Below, one piece after another: positions 1 through 8,033 of a stretch of DNA of 64,000 nt. The notes beneath the pieces were generated by a model. It worked only from the letters and a program-made list of their open reading frames with translations. It had not been told where the DNA came from and ran no database searches. The position numbers and the translations under genes were made by a program. Position 1 is the first letter of the stretch. Every line of letters begins with the position of its first letter. Source of the stretch: Halobacillus ihumii. GTDB lineage: Bacteria > Bacillota > Bacilli > Bacillales > Halobacillaceae. The stretch lies in contig NZ_CACVAO010000001.1 of the NCBI RefSeq assembly GCF_902726645.1, positions 2,774,764 to 2,838,763 on the forward strand, written 5' to 3'.

Positions 1-1
1 T

Positions 2-1774
2 TTTTGGGACTATATACCGGCTAAAAGTGTCGAAGGATTAGAATTGAAGACTCTTTTTCGATTGAGTGCAGATAAGATTTTGAATATCCTAGTTAGCTAT
101 AAAAAAATGGCCTCGGAAGGAAAGATGAAGGGTCTCAGTAAAATTCGACAGCTGTTTCTTCATGGAATTTATAGTTTCAAAATGTACTCCTATCCGGCAG
201 AGGATGTTGTTACCTTTTTGCAGATGAAGTTTTATGACTTGAAAATGCAAGAGTTAACAGATGAAATGGCTAAAATAGCACAGGATCTCGAGAATTACCA
301 TTTTGACAGCGCTATGGAAGAGTACACCGAAGCATCAATGAAACTATTTAAAGCCTCTTTGGCTAAGAAATATGGCTCAAAAAGGGAGAGGGTTCAATTT
401 CAGGAAGATGCACTTTGGAAAAACATTGAACGATTTATCAAAGATTATCCCCTCATTTTAAGTACAACTCATTCTTTACGGAACTGCTCACCAAAGAACT
501 ATTTATTCGACTTTGTACTTGTTGATGAAGCTTCGCAAGTGGATATCGTTACAGGCGCTTTGGCTTTATCTTCTGCGAAAAATGCTGTTATTGTTGGGGA
601 TCTGAAGCAACTTCCCAATGTAGTTACAAAGGAGGTAAGAAAGGCAGCAGACAAGATTTTTGATTCTTACCAATTGTCATCGTCGTACAATTTTGCAGAG
701 CAAAATTTATTGTCGTCGATGGTGAGCTTATTTTCTGCTATTCCACGAACATTACTAAAAGAGCATTACCGCTGTCATCCGAAGATCATCGGGTTTTGTA
801 ATCAAAAATTTTACAACAATGAATTGATTGTACTGAGTGAACGTGAAAAAACGGAAAGTCCGATTAAATTGTATCAAACAGTGGAGGGAAATCACGCGAG
901 AGGAAAGGTCAATCAACGACAGATCGATGTAATCTTCAAAGAGGTTCTTCCGCAGCAAAGAAACAATGAGGAGCAATCGGTCGGTATCGTTGCCCCTTAT
1001 CGTTCGCAAGCAGATAAACTTCACGCCGAAAATGTAATGCCTGAAATCCAGGCAGACACCGTTCATAAATATCAAGGAAGAGAAAAGGACATGATGATCC
1101 TGACGACAGTTTCAAATAAAGTGAAAGCGAAAGATTTCGTCGACGATCCAAATCTCATTAATGTAGCTGTTTCGCGTGCCGTAGAACAACTGGTTGTGGT
1201 AGTTGCTAAAGGAAGTGAATCCTGGCATGGTACGAACATCGGTGACTTGGTTAAGTATATCAAATATAATAATTATGAAATCATCCAGAGTGAAATTCGT
1301 TCTGTATTCGATCTTCTCTATAGCAGTTATTCAGATAAGCTGCTGAAAGTCATGGCGAGTACTAAGAAAGTGTCCAAATACCAGTCCGAGAATTTGATGA
1401 ATGCAGTAATTGAAAAGGTCTTGGGGGAAGACGAGTTCACCAGTCTTGACCATGTTCTCCACCAGCCTCTAAAAATGTTGATTAAGGATTCCGGCAAACT
1501 AAATGAAGATGAACGAACTTATGCCATGAATATACTGACACATACGGATTTTGTGATTTTTAACAAAATGGATAAAATGCCGGTCTTAGTCGTTGAGGTG
1601 GATGGACATGACTACCATGAAAACAATCCGGCCCAGTTAAGTAGAGATGAAATGAAGGATGCTATTCTAAAGAAGTACGGAATTCCAATTGTAAGGATGA
1701 AAACAACAGGAAGTGAAGAAGAAACCATTCTCCGCAATAAGCTTAAAGAGCTGTTACGACAAAGCGCAGTATAA
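2..1774 (+). CDS. Superfamily-1 helicase with C-terminal DUF2726/Vsr-like nuclease domain (5' end missing)
   Basis: The reading frame is open from the first bases of the window, so the N-terminus and Walker A motif lie upstream. The visible part carries the second half of an SF1 (AAA_12/Dna2-like) helicase: motif II VDEASQVD near 520-543, GDLKQLP near 598-618, EHYRCHP near 761-781, HKYQGRE near 1062-1082 and the motif VI segment VAVSRA near 1162-1179. The last 150 residues contain VVEVDGHDYHE and a following basic stretch typical of DUF2726 endonuclease-like domains related to Vsr. Proteins of this build are usually DNA helicase-nucleases, sometimes in defence or repair loci; the role here is not shown by the sequence. 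TAA is followed at once by a 21-bp repeat array, and the next gene is convergent. Confidence 0.85.
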   Translation, partial: FWDYIPAKSVEGLELKTLFRLSADKILNILVSYKKMASEGKMKGLSKIRQLFLHGIYSFKMYSYPAEDVVTFLQMKFYDLKMQELTDEMAKIAQDLENYHFDSAMEEYTEASMKLFKASLAKKYGSKRERVQFQEDALWKNIERFIKDYPLILSTTHSLRNCSPKNYLFDFVLVDEASQVDIVTGALALSSAKNAVIVGDLKQLPNVVTKEVRKAADKIFDSYQLSSSYNFAEQNLLSSMVSLFSAIPRTLLKEHYRCHPKIIGFCNQKFYNNELIVLSEREKTESPIKLYQTVEGNHARGKVNQRQIDVIFKEVLPQQRNNEEQSVGIVAPYRSQADKLHAENVMPEIQADTVHKYQGREKDMMILTTVSNKVKAKDFVDDPNLINVAVSRAVEQLVVVVAKGSESWHGTNIGDLVKYIKYNNYEIIQSEIRSVFDLLYSSYSDKLLKVMASTKKVSKYQSENLMNAVIEKVLGEDEFTSLDHVLHQPLKMLIKDSGKLNEDERTYAMNILTHTDFVIFNKMDKMPVLVVEVDGHDYHENNPAQLSRDEMKDAILKKYGIPIVRMKTTGSEEETILRNKLKELLRQSAV

Positions 1775-1899
1775 ATAACGCCTTATCGGAGGGGGATAAA
1801 ACCCTTAGTCGTGGAGATAGCTCCTTAACGAGAGGCGATAACGTCCTAACTGTTAGCCATAGTGTCCTATCTCAATAAGATACCTCCCTAATGATAAAT
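1774..1899. repeat. 21-bp periodic repeat array A1
   Basis: Six degenerate units begin at 1774, 1795, 1816, 1837, 1858 and 1879, exactly 21 bp apart. The conserved part is close to GATAACGTCCTAAC followed by about seven variable bases. The array fills the gap between the convergent helicase and NERD genes. The last two units share CCTATCTCAATNAGATA with array A2 on the other side of the NERD gene. Confidence 0.85.
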
Positions 1900-1905
1900 T
1901 TGAAG

Positions 1906-2874
1906 CTATTCAATTAGGCTTATGGTATATTTTCGAGATTGGGTTTGGCCGAAATTATGGGAGCAACTTTCAGATAGTAATCTTCTAGCTACCTTTGTGG
2001 AAGAAACGCATGCAAATTTCCTGAATTGCGGATTGGTGATCTTATCAGCAATAAGCAGTTGATAATCTTGCAATGTTCTTAAGTGAGCATCCTTAGATTT
2101 ATAGTCGCAATTAATGCAGTACCAATGATCCCGCTTCCGGAGCATTGGATAAGTTCTGCATTCTGCACATTGTACCCCCATGATCAAATCCTCAACAGTT
2201 AGGTTGAAACAATCAAGAATAGCTCCTCCTTGATAGGGGGTGTTTTCTTTTTGCATGAGAAGCGCCAAATCAGCTACTTGCTCAGGCGTCCACGTAGCAT
2301 GACTATAGTGAGCCTTTCTATTTTCAATCATGGTGTATAGTTTCTTGGCACGGATAATTTTGCTTTTTAGTTGTTGTGGATCACGACCATGGGTTTTAAT
2401 TATAGTGTTTGGGTTTGCCACTACTATGAAAGAATCGATAGGAATAGAAGGAAAGTTGAATTGATTGAGCCAACGAGAGAGTTGAATGGTCTGGTGACCG
2501 ACTTGTAAGAATGGATCAGGGAAAATATCCTTTTTGCCATTCAGTTCACGAAAAAGCTGACTATGTTCAAGGTCGAATATGAGTTTTCCTTTCAGATTTT
2601 TCACTTCAAGGATGAGGATGAATTCGGTGCAGAGGATGAGGGCGTCGATCTGGAAATGCTGTATCCCATCAAAGAGACGAAGGTCTTGAATGATGCGGTA
2701 TTGCTCTCCGGGAAGGTATTGAAGGTAAAAGTCTGCGGTAGTTTCTCCGAAGTGGCCGGCCGTCTGCTTTAAAAACTGTTCTTGAATATCACCGCGATTT
2801 GAATAGTCGGGAGGCAAGCGGTCTAGTAGTCTCTCGAGCCGGAGATGGGGCAATGTCTTGGAGCGTTTTTTCAA
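1906..2874 (-). CDS. NERD-domain (nuclease-related) protein with C-terminal zinc-ribbon-like motif
   Basis: A 322-residue protein. Residues about 35-150 match the NERD domain, with the restriction-endonuclease-fold signature QIDALILC followed by ILEVKNLKG (D...ExK). The C-terminal third has CAEC near 236-239 and CINC near 253-256, a pattern of a small zinc ribbon. NERD proteins are predicted DNA-processing enzymes; no precise role is known to me. The start is TTG, chosen because AAAAGGA lies about ten bases upstream. It is convergent with the helicase-nuclease gene and enclosed by repeat arrays A1 and A2 of the same orientation, which may mean the two nuclease-like genes belong to one accessory locus. 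Confidence 0.8.
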   Translation of the reverse strand: MKKRSKTLPHLRLERLLDRLPPDYSNRGDIQEQFLKQTAGHFGETTADFYLQYLPGEQYRIIQDLRLFDGIQHFQIDALILCTEFILILEVKNLKGKLIFDLEHSQLFRELNGKKDIFPDPFLQVGHQTIQLSRWLNQFNFPSIPIDSFIVVANPNTIIKTHGRDPQQLKSKIIRAKKLYTMIENRKAHYSHATWTPEQVADLALLMQKENTPYQGGAILDCFNLTVEDLIMGVQCAECRTYPMLRKRDHWYCINCDYKSKDAHLRTLQDYQLLIADKITNPQFRKFACVSSTKVARRLLSESCSHNFGQTQSRKYTISLIE

Positions 2875-2952
2875 ATAAGATCATTCCTTTTATTGTTGGT
2901 TTTGGGATTCGAAGGTAGAGCGACGTTATCGGAATAGAAGAGAGGCGGGTTG

Positions 2953-3078
2953 GATAACGACTTAACGTGAAAGGATAACACCCTAGCATGTTTGGATAGC
3001 ATCCCAACGCTGGGGGATAAGGTCCTAACCCCTGATGATAGCGGCCTATCTCAATTAGATAGTGTCTTAAGGTAGGAT
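2953..3078. repeat. 21-bp periodic repeat array A2
   Basis: Six units start at 2953, 2974, 2995, 3016, 3037 and 3058, exactly 21 bp apart, each close to GATAACNNCCTAAC plus seven variable bases. The orientation is the same as A1. A reverse-oriented half unit (GACGTTATC) sits just before it at 2924-2932. The array lies between the divergent NERD gene and a small membrane-protein gene. Confidence 0.85.
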
Positions 3079-3166
3079 TGATCCTTATTTTATTGTTTGT
3101 GAAGTTGAAAAACAAGTAATAAGATCCTATTAGGTGTAAAAAAGGAGAGAATTAAATGTTATTGGA

Positions 3167-3313
3167 GTGTTATTCTATTTAGCGATCATCCTATTGATTG
3201 CCTCTATCATAAGATGGATTAGAATGATCAAAATTAATAGCGATATACAAGTCCGTCAGAATGAGAAAATTATAGGTTTGCTTAACAAAATCAAAGAGAA
3301 AGAAGATAACTGA
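3167..3313 (+). CDS. Small single-pass membrane protein (48 aa), unknown
   Basis: An open frame of 48 codons from GTG at 3167 to TGA at 3311. Residues 1-16 are strongly hydrophobic (LFYLAIILLIASII), followed by a basic, Glu/Lys-rich tail that could form a short coiled coil. This resembles the many tiny membrane proteins of Bacillus with one helix and a charged tail. The start is uncertain: AAAGGAGAG at 3142-3150 is well placed for an ATT at 3161, while GTG at 3167 has only GGAG immediately before it. No family is recognised. Confidence 0.55.
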   Translation: MLFYLAIILLIASIIRWIRMIKINSDIQVRQNEKIIGLLNKIKEKEDN

Positions 3314-3450
3314 TTAGCCGATTTTGACATCATGTATTCTTATAATAAAGAGATGGACACAGTTTTATAATAGCAAGCTTATATTGTATAATAGTAGAGA
3401 TTATCGTAATTAGATTTACATACGACAGGATTATAAAGGAAGATTAATTA

Positions 3451-4617
3451 ATGTCAGAGGAAAATATTACGAGATTACAAATAGGCGAGAAAGAATTGAT
3501 CTTAATCGGTACTGCCCACGTCTCGAAACACAGTGCGGAGCAGGTGAAGGAAGTCATTGAGGCAGAACAGCCGGACTCCGTTTGTGTGGAACTTGATGAA
3601 CAGCGTTACCAGTCGATTAAGGATGGAAACAGCTGGAGAGACACGGACATTTTTAAGATAATTAAGGAAAAGAAAGCTACCTTACTGTTAATGAACCTTG
3701 CGATCTCTTCCTTCCAGAATCGAATGGCCAAGCAATTTGGCATTAAACCAGGTCAAGAAATGATTCAAGGGATTGAATCAGCTCAGGAAACTGGGGCCGA
3801 ACTTGTTCTAGCTGATCGTAATATTCAAATTACGTTTGCTCGTATTTGGCGAGGTCTTGGTTTAAAAGGCAAAGCAATGCTGCTTACCCAAGTGGTTGCC
3901 AGTATCTTCAGCAAGGAGAGCATTTCTGAAGAAGAACTGGAGAAGATGAAGGAGAAAGATACGATTAATTCTGTCTTGAATGAATTCGCGGAGGCCTTTC
4001 CTAAACTGAAGCGGCCTCTTATTGATGAACGAGATCAATTTTTAGCACAAAAAATAAAAGAGGCACCAGGCAAAAAGGTAGTGGCTGTGCTCGGAGCTGC
4101 TCATGTTCCTGGTATTAAAGAGGAAATTAAGGAAGAACATGATTTAACGCGCTTAAATGAACTTCCGCCAAAGTCAAAGGCTCCTAAGATCATTGCCTGG
4201 ACAATTCCTATTATATTAATCGCATTAATTGCTTTCACCTTTAGCGCAGATCCGTCGGCCGGATTGCAACAGACGATCAGCTGGGTATTATGGAATGGGA
4301 CCTTGTCAGCGATAGGTACCGCGATTGCATTGGGGCACCCGCTTGCGATTCTTACAGCTTTTGTGGCAGCACCGATTACCTCGCTGGATCCGATCACAGC
4401 TGCAGGGTGGTTTGCAGGTTTTGTACAAGCGTATTTTGTACGACCAAATGTTGGGGATTTTGAGAGGATTACAGATGATGTTCATAGTGTGAAAGGATTT
4501 TGGAGAAATAAAGCCACTCGTATTTTACTCGTTGTCGTGCTGGCGAACCTCGGCAGTTCGCTTGGAACATTCATTGGCGGGGCAGATGTCATTCGATTAT
4601 TTATTGAAAATATATAA
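3451..4617 (+). CDS. TraB/PrgY family membrane protein
   Basis: A 388-residue protein. The N-terminal 230 residues form a TraB domain: IGTAHVSKHSAEQV near 18-31, VCVELDEQRYQSI near 46-58, and VLGAAHVPGI near 213-222. From about residue 245 to the end there are several hydrophobic helices, the layout of archaeal and bacterial TraB/PrgY proteins. The family includes the enterococcal PrgY inhibitor of pheromone signalling and is related to the Tiki metalloprotease superfamily; substrate here is unknown. ATG is preceded by AAAGGAAG. It is a single-gene unit followed by a hairpin terminator. Confidence 0.85.
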   Translation: MSEENITRLQIGEKELILIGTAHVSKHSAEQVKEVIEAEQPDSVCVELDEQRYQSIKDGNSWRDTDIFKIIKEKKATLLLMNLAISSFQNRMAKQFGIKPGQEMIQGIESAQETGAELVLADRNIQITFARIWRGLGLKGKAMLLTQVVASIFSKESISEEELEKMKEKDTINSVLNEFAEAFPKLKRPLIDERDQFLAQKIKEAPGKKVVAVLGAAHVPGIKEEIKEEHDLTRLNELPPKSKAPKIIAWTIPIILIALIAFTFSADPSAGLQQTISWVLWNGTLSAIGTAIALGHPLAILTAFVAAPITSLDPITAAGWFAGFVQAYFVRPNVGDFERITDDVHSVKGFWRNKATRILLVVVLANLGSSLGTFIGGADVIRLFIENI

Positions 4618-4629
4618 TAGAAGATGCAC

Positions 4630-4669
4630 TTGGGGCTAATCTTGTAATTTCACATACAGGTTAGCCCAA
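4630..4669 (+). terminator. Hairpin terminator after TraB gene
   Basis: Inverted repeat TTGGGGCTAATCTTGTA against TACAGGTTAGCCCAA, followed by a T-rich stretch. Confidence 0.7.
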
Positions 4670-4818
4670 CTTATTTTGTTACTCTAATTAAATTAAGGTT
4701 ATAATGCTATTAAAAGTGGAAGTTGATAAGGGGATAAATACCTCAAACTCTCATAGAGGTGTCACGGTTGGGTTGGAGCGGTTATTGTTGTAAAAGATCA
4801 AAAGGGAGGATGATATCG

Positions 4819-5223
4819 ATGGATAATTTAGAGAGAAAAATCAATCAAAGTATGGCTAACCTTGAACAGGCTATAACTAGATTAGAAGAAGCACTGTCTG
4901 AAGACCAAAGCAATAGTCTCATCGTTGATGGCACAATTCAACGTTTTGAATTTACTATTGAACTATATTGGAAAACCCTCAGAAGACTGTTGCTGTCCGA
5001 AGGTATTGAAACAAAGACTCCTAAAGAAACATTAAAATCTGCATATAAAGCTGGCTGGTTACAAGATGAACAGGCATGGTTGCAAATGCTTAAAGATCGT
5101 AATGAGACTTCACACACATATAATGAAGAAACAGCGAATCAAATTCTAAGTAATATTAATAGCTACTTTCCAGAAATGTTGTCAACGTTTAAGGTATTAA
5201 GAAAGAAATATGAGGATAAATAG
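4819..5223 (+). CDS. hepT: HepT-like HEPN toxin / nucleotidyltransferase substrate-binding protein (HI0074 family)
   Basis: A 134-residue all-helical HEPN protein. It carries the RX4HXY motif as RNETSHTY (Arg94, His99, Tyr101), the catalytic or regulatory motif of HepT RNases. Start ATG at 4819 is chosen because AGGGAGG lies ten bases upstream; a longer frame from 4759 has no ribosome site. The stop overlaps the start of the nucleotidyltransferase gene by 14 bases. In studied HepT-MntA (type VII) systems the MNT protein inactivates the HEPN toxin by AMPylating the Tyr of this motif. The match to both signature motifs makes a toxin-antitoxin role likely, but the older HI0074-type name is equally applicable. 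Confidence 0.8.
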   Translation: MDNLERKINQSMANLEQAITRLEEALSEDQSNSLIVDGTIQRFEFTIELYWKTLRRLLLSEGIETKTPKETLKSAYKAGWLQDEQAWLQMLKDRNETSHTYNEETANQILSNINSYFPEMLSTFKVLRKKYEDK

Positions 5224-5521
5224 AGTGATTCCTATAAGTATAATAGAACAAATTACTATCATTGCTGATAACTTCAATACAATAGACAGGATTCTTTTGT
5301 TTGGGTCAAGGGCATATGGAGATCACCAAGAAGATTCGGATATTGACCTTGCTGTAATAGCGCCCAGGATGCCGCAGTTTGAATGGCTTGATTTCTCCGA
5401 CGAAATTGAAGATAAAGTGGAGACCTTGTTGAGTATTGATCTTATCAAGTGGGAAGGCGCTCCTGAAACTCTGCAGCAAGAAATAAACAATTGCTATCAA
5501 ATAGTCTATAGTAGAAACTGA
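5210..5521 (+). CDS. mntA: MntA-like minimal nucleotidyltransferase antitoxin
   Basis: A 103-residue minimal nucleotidyltransferase. The GSX10DXD signature is complete: Gly32-Ser33 and Asp44, Asp46 (segment from FGSRAYG to DSDIDLAV). A further acidic strand residue appears in LLSIDLIKW. It follows hepT with a 14-base overlap, so the pair is translationally coupled. The start may be ATG at 5210 or GTG at 5225; the latter has GAGG nine bases upstream. Predicted job: AMPylation and neutralisation of the HepT partner. It is followed by a strong hairpin terminator. Confidence 0.82.
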   Translation: MRINRVIPISIIEQITIIADNFNTIDRILLFGSRAYGDHQEDSDIDLAVIAPRMPQFEWLDFSDEIEDKVETLLSIDLIKWEGAPETLQQEINNCYQIVYSRN

Positions 5522-5543
5522 ACTATTCCCACAAAAAAGAAGA

Positions 5544-5573
5544 GGCTAACCTTTTGCATGTAAAAGGTTAGCC
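5544..5573. terminator. Bidirectional hairpin terminator
   Basis: Perfect stem GGCTAACCTTTT / AAAAGGTTAGCC with a six-base loop, T/A-rich on both sides. It separates the plus-strand mntA from the convergent 75-aa gene. Confidence 0.85.
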
Positions 5574-5584
5574 CCTTCTATTGC

Positions 5585-5812
5585 CTAGCCAATCATTTTT
5601 GTTAATTGAACATTTCTATCTTCTTGTTCACTCTCAGATGATAGATCATACTTTTTCAGAAGATGAAATAAATCATTTAATGTTTCTTGATCGTGTTCTT
5701 TTTGCAAAAAGGCATGGAGCCCTTCAACTAAGTGGAGCGGCAAAAACTGTTCCTGACTTTCGAGTTTATTCACCACATCAGCATGTGAATGATTAATATT
5801 ACATTTCCCCAT
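5585..5812 (-). CDS. Small conserved-looking hypothetical protein (75 aa)
   Basis: ATG at 5812 is preceded by AGAAAGGA at eight bases, and it starts 15 bases after the stop of the upstream esterase gene, so the two are probably co-transcribed. The protein is helical and acidic (LHLVEGLHAFLQKEHDQETL, then LLKKYDLSSES). It reads like a small cytosolic Bacillaceae protein, but I do not recognise a family. A plus-strand frame over the same bases has no ribosome site and is treated as a shadow. Confidence 0.6.
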   Translation of the reverse strand: MGKCNINHSHADVVNKLESQEQFLPLHLVEGLHAFLQKEHDQETLNDLFHLLKKYDLSSESEQEDRNVQLTKMIG

Positions 5813-5826
5813 TCATGGCATCCTTT

Positions 5827-6630
5827 CTACAAGTTTGATATAAGCGTTTCGACTTCTTCTAGAACAACTTTCCAGGCAGCGGTAGTCGTATCGGTTAACA
5901 TAAAATGCTCAGCTTCCGGCAGTCCTACATATTTAACAAAATCACCAGCTTCCTGGGCTTCACGGTGATAGTGGTCACTAATGCCGACCGGAACATTGAT
6001 GTCCAGTGCACCGTGGATCAACACTTGAGGTACATCTAAAGGCAGCAGTTCGATAGGAGAAGCATCATGGTAACGGACAGGTTGTTCTTCAGGAGTGCTT
6101 TGAAGCAGCTCGGCAGTCGGATTATTGGGCTCCGCAGATAAAGCTTTTTCCCGAAATTGATGTACGTCATACATGCGCTCCAGATCACTTACACCTGCCA
6201 AGCTGATTGCTCCGGAAATCGCCAGGGGATGGTCCGTTGTATGAAGTTCACTGTTCTTGGACAGACAATGGCGGGCTGCGAGCCATAAAGCCAAATGTCC
6301 TCCAGCAGAATGACCGATCGTGATAACCCGGTTTAAATCTAGCGGGTATGTATCAGCAAGGGTTGTAAGATAGTCACTAGCATCAGCCGCATCTGTGAGC
6401 GTACCCGGCCATGCGCCACCTTCCTGGCCAACACGACGATATTCAATATTCCAAGTCGCTATGCCGTTTGCCGTTAAGTCTTCAGCTACCTGTGTCATGT
6501 TATCCAGCCGAAAGGGTTCCCGCCAAAAACCACCGTGAATAACAATAGCGACGGGATGAGGGCCTTCATGGTCAGGAAGGCGTAATTCACCAAATTGATT
6601 TTCATTTTCTCCATAAAATATTCTTTTCAT
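5827..6630 (-). CDS. Alpha/beta-hydrolase (BD-FAE / esterase-lipase type)
   Basis: A 267-residue alpha/beta hydrolase. HGGFW at 32-36 supplies the oxyanion hole, GHSAGG places the nucleophile at Ser108, GALDINVPV gives the acid, and EAEHFML gives the histidine. The composition resembles the HSL-related, carboxylesterase or arylformamidase-like group acting on small acyl esters or amides in the cytosol; no signal peptide is present. ATG is preceded by AGGTGATG. It is the first gene of a short minus-strand unit with the 75-aa gene. The substrate cannot be read from sequence. Confidence 0.82.
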   Translation of the reverse strand: MKRIFYGENENQFGELRLPDHEGPHPVAIVIHGGFWREPFRLDNMTQVAEDLTANGIATWNIEYRRVGQEGGAWPGTLTDAADASDYLTTLADTYPLDLNRVITIGHSAGGHLALWLAARHCLSKNSELHTTDHPLAISGAISLAGVSDLERMYDVHQFREKALSAEPNNPTAELLQSTPEEQPVRYHDASPIELLPLDVPQVLIHGALDINVPVGISDHYHREAQEAGDFVKYVGLPEAEHFMLTDTTTAAWKVVLEEVETLISNL

Positions 6631-6831
6631 AACATCACCTCATTGTTAGTAAGCCTGTATATATTATCGCACATTTCAGAGCAGCTAAGCATCATGAGTA
6701 TATGGGCCGTCTAATCGTCTTATCCCAGCAAATAATAGCTCCCATAGCGTGATTCTCGAGAGGAGACTGCGAATATAGAGAGCGGTATTCTCCACTACGC
6801 ATAAAATACTTATAGAGAAAAACAACAAGCT
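6631..6831. other. Intergenic stretch without a supported gene
   Basis: About 200 bases between the esterase start and the methyltransferase terminator. A 61-codon minus-strand frame crosses it, but it starts inside the terminator hairpin, has no ribosome site and shows no coding character. I see no other feature apart from the likely esterase promoter. Confidence 0.6.
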
Positions 6832-6865
6832 GAAAACTCCTGCGACCCTCTTCAGATCGCAGGAG
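6832..6865 (-). terminator. Terminator of the met operon
   Basis: On the minus strand CTCCTGCGA pairs with TCGCAGGAG and is followed by TTTTC, just after the stop of the betaine methyltransferase gene. Confidence 0.8.
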
Positions 6866-6873
6866 CATTCTTC

Positions 6874-7923
6874 TCATGCTTTCGTTTTATAGGAAGTGAT
6901 ATGAGGTTGTAACGTATCATCTGATCCAAATAAAAAGTGTTTTTCCATATTTGGAGAGTAGGTTGAGTTTACTGTGGTGCGTCCAACTGTTTCTGCAACC
7001 TCTCTCAGCATGCTCGGGGATGCCCCGCAACACAAGCCAATATAGTTAATACCTGCTTCATGAGCAGTCTTTGCCCACTGGGCCAGCTCGTAACGATTAC
7101 AATAGAGCGGGTCTAATGAAGTTGGAAATGTCGTCTCTGTGGGAAGATTGCAAGCACAACCCCCATCAGGTAAATTGAAGAAGGTAGGGTGTTCTTCTGT
7201 AGTTCGATAGGGAATAGGCAGTGCTCCGACATAACCATCTACCTTATCACGAATTTTCTCTACATAAGGCTGCATAGTGGCTGGACCGCGGAAGCAGTTC
7301 ATGCCGACAACTAATGCGCCTTGATCTTCTAGTAAGCGACAGGCCTCTTCGACGGTGTAGCCATCTCGGAGAATATTTTCGCCCATGAGTCCGAATGTTA
7401 TGACAGCGGGTAATCCTTGTTTAGTGATTTCCTCCAAGGCTATTTTAGCTTCCTCATAATAGTAGAAAGTTTCTGCATTTACAAAGTCGACATTTTCGTC
7501 CTTGCACCATCCGACCATTTCAGCAAACATATGGCGTACACTGTCTATGGATTGTGGATCTTCAGGGTTAAATAGGTTTGTATTTGAAATATTACCTGCC
7601 ACCAGCGCTTCTTCTTCTGGATGCTCCTTCGCTACTTCTTTTGCCAGTCGAATAGCCTGTCGGTTTAAAGGCTCTAGTAAATTTTCTTTTCCAATGATGC
7701 GCATTTTTTCACGATGTGCATTGTACGTGAAAGCTAGAACGACATCTGAACCTGCTAACATATAATCACGGTAAGTCTGTTTTAAGGCTTGAGGATTTTC
7801 AAGTGCGACTTCAGGTACGAACGAGCCTGCCTGTAAATATCCACGCCTTTCAAGTTCAAATAAATATCCTTCCCCGCAAATCACCGGGCCATCCTGCAGC
7901 CGCTCTTCTAACGTTCTTTTCAT
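6874..7923 (-). CDS. Betaine-homocysteine S-methyltransferase-like enzyme
   Basis: A 349-residue Pfam S-methyl_trans barrel. The zinc cysteines are in GMNC (residues about 214-217) and GLCCGASP (near 296-303), the Cys-X(n)-Cys-Cys pattern of homocysteine methyltransferases. The spacing and the long C-terminal arm fit BHMT rather than the short MmuM (S-methylmethionine) type. Expected reaction: methyl transfer from glycine betaine, or another small onium donor, to homocysteine, giving methionine. ATG follows GGAAAGGATG. It is the last gene of the metI-yitJ-metH-metC series, separated from metC by 110 bases that could hold its own promoter. In a betaine-accumulating halophile this would link osmolyte turnover to methionine supply; donor identity is inferred. 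Confidence 0.78.
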   Translation of the reverse strand: MKRTLEERLQDGPVICGEGYLFELERRGYLQAGSFVPEVALENPQALKQTYRDYMLAGSDVVLAFTYNAHREKMRIIGKENLLEPLNRQAIRLAKEVAKEHPEEEALVAGNISNTNLFNPEDPQSIDSVRHMFAEMVGWCKDENVDFVNAETFYYYEEAKIALEEITKQGLPAVITFGLMGENILRDGYTVEEACRLLEDQGALVVGMNCFRGPATMQPYVEKIRDKVDGYVGALPIPYRTTEEHPTFFNLPDGGCACNLPTETTFPTSLDPLYCNRYELAQWAKTAHEAGINYIGLCCGASPSMLREVAETVGRTTVNSTYSPNMEKHFLFGSDDTLQPHITSYKTKA

Positions 7924-8033
7924 AGTTCAACATCCTTTCCATTTTAATTAATATATATAAATAGGTAAGATGCAGAGTTCATAGGGCACGTAACCTTCGC
8001 TGATGGAAGTCTTCCAGGTCACCCCAGTTGCTC

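Noticed and set aside
1774..3078. CRISPR array
   Set aside because: Repeats are degenerate and the variable part is only about seven bases, far too short for spacers; no cas genes are present.
2789..3115. Minus-strand 108-codon frame with seven-residue repeats (GxYPxxL)
   Set aside because: It is a translation of the 21-bp array and overlaps the NERD N-terminus in another frame; no ribosome site.
5581..5796. Plus-strand 71-codon frame
   Set aside because: Antisense to the 75-aa minus-strand gene, no ribosome site, and it starts within the terminator region.
6692..6877. Minus-strand 61-codon frame after the betaine methyltransferase gene
   Set aside because: Begins inside the operon terminator; composition is not protein-like.
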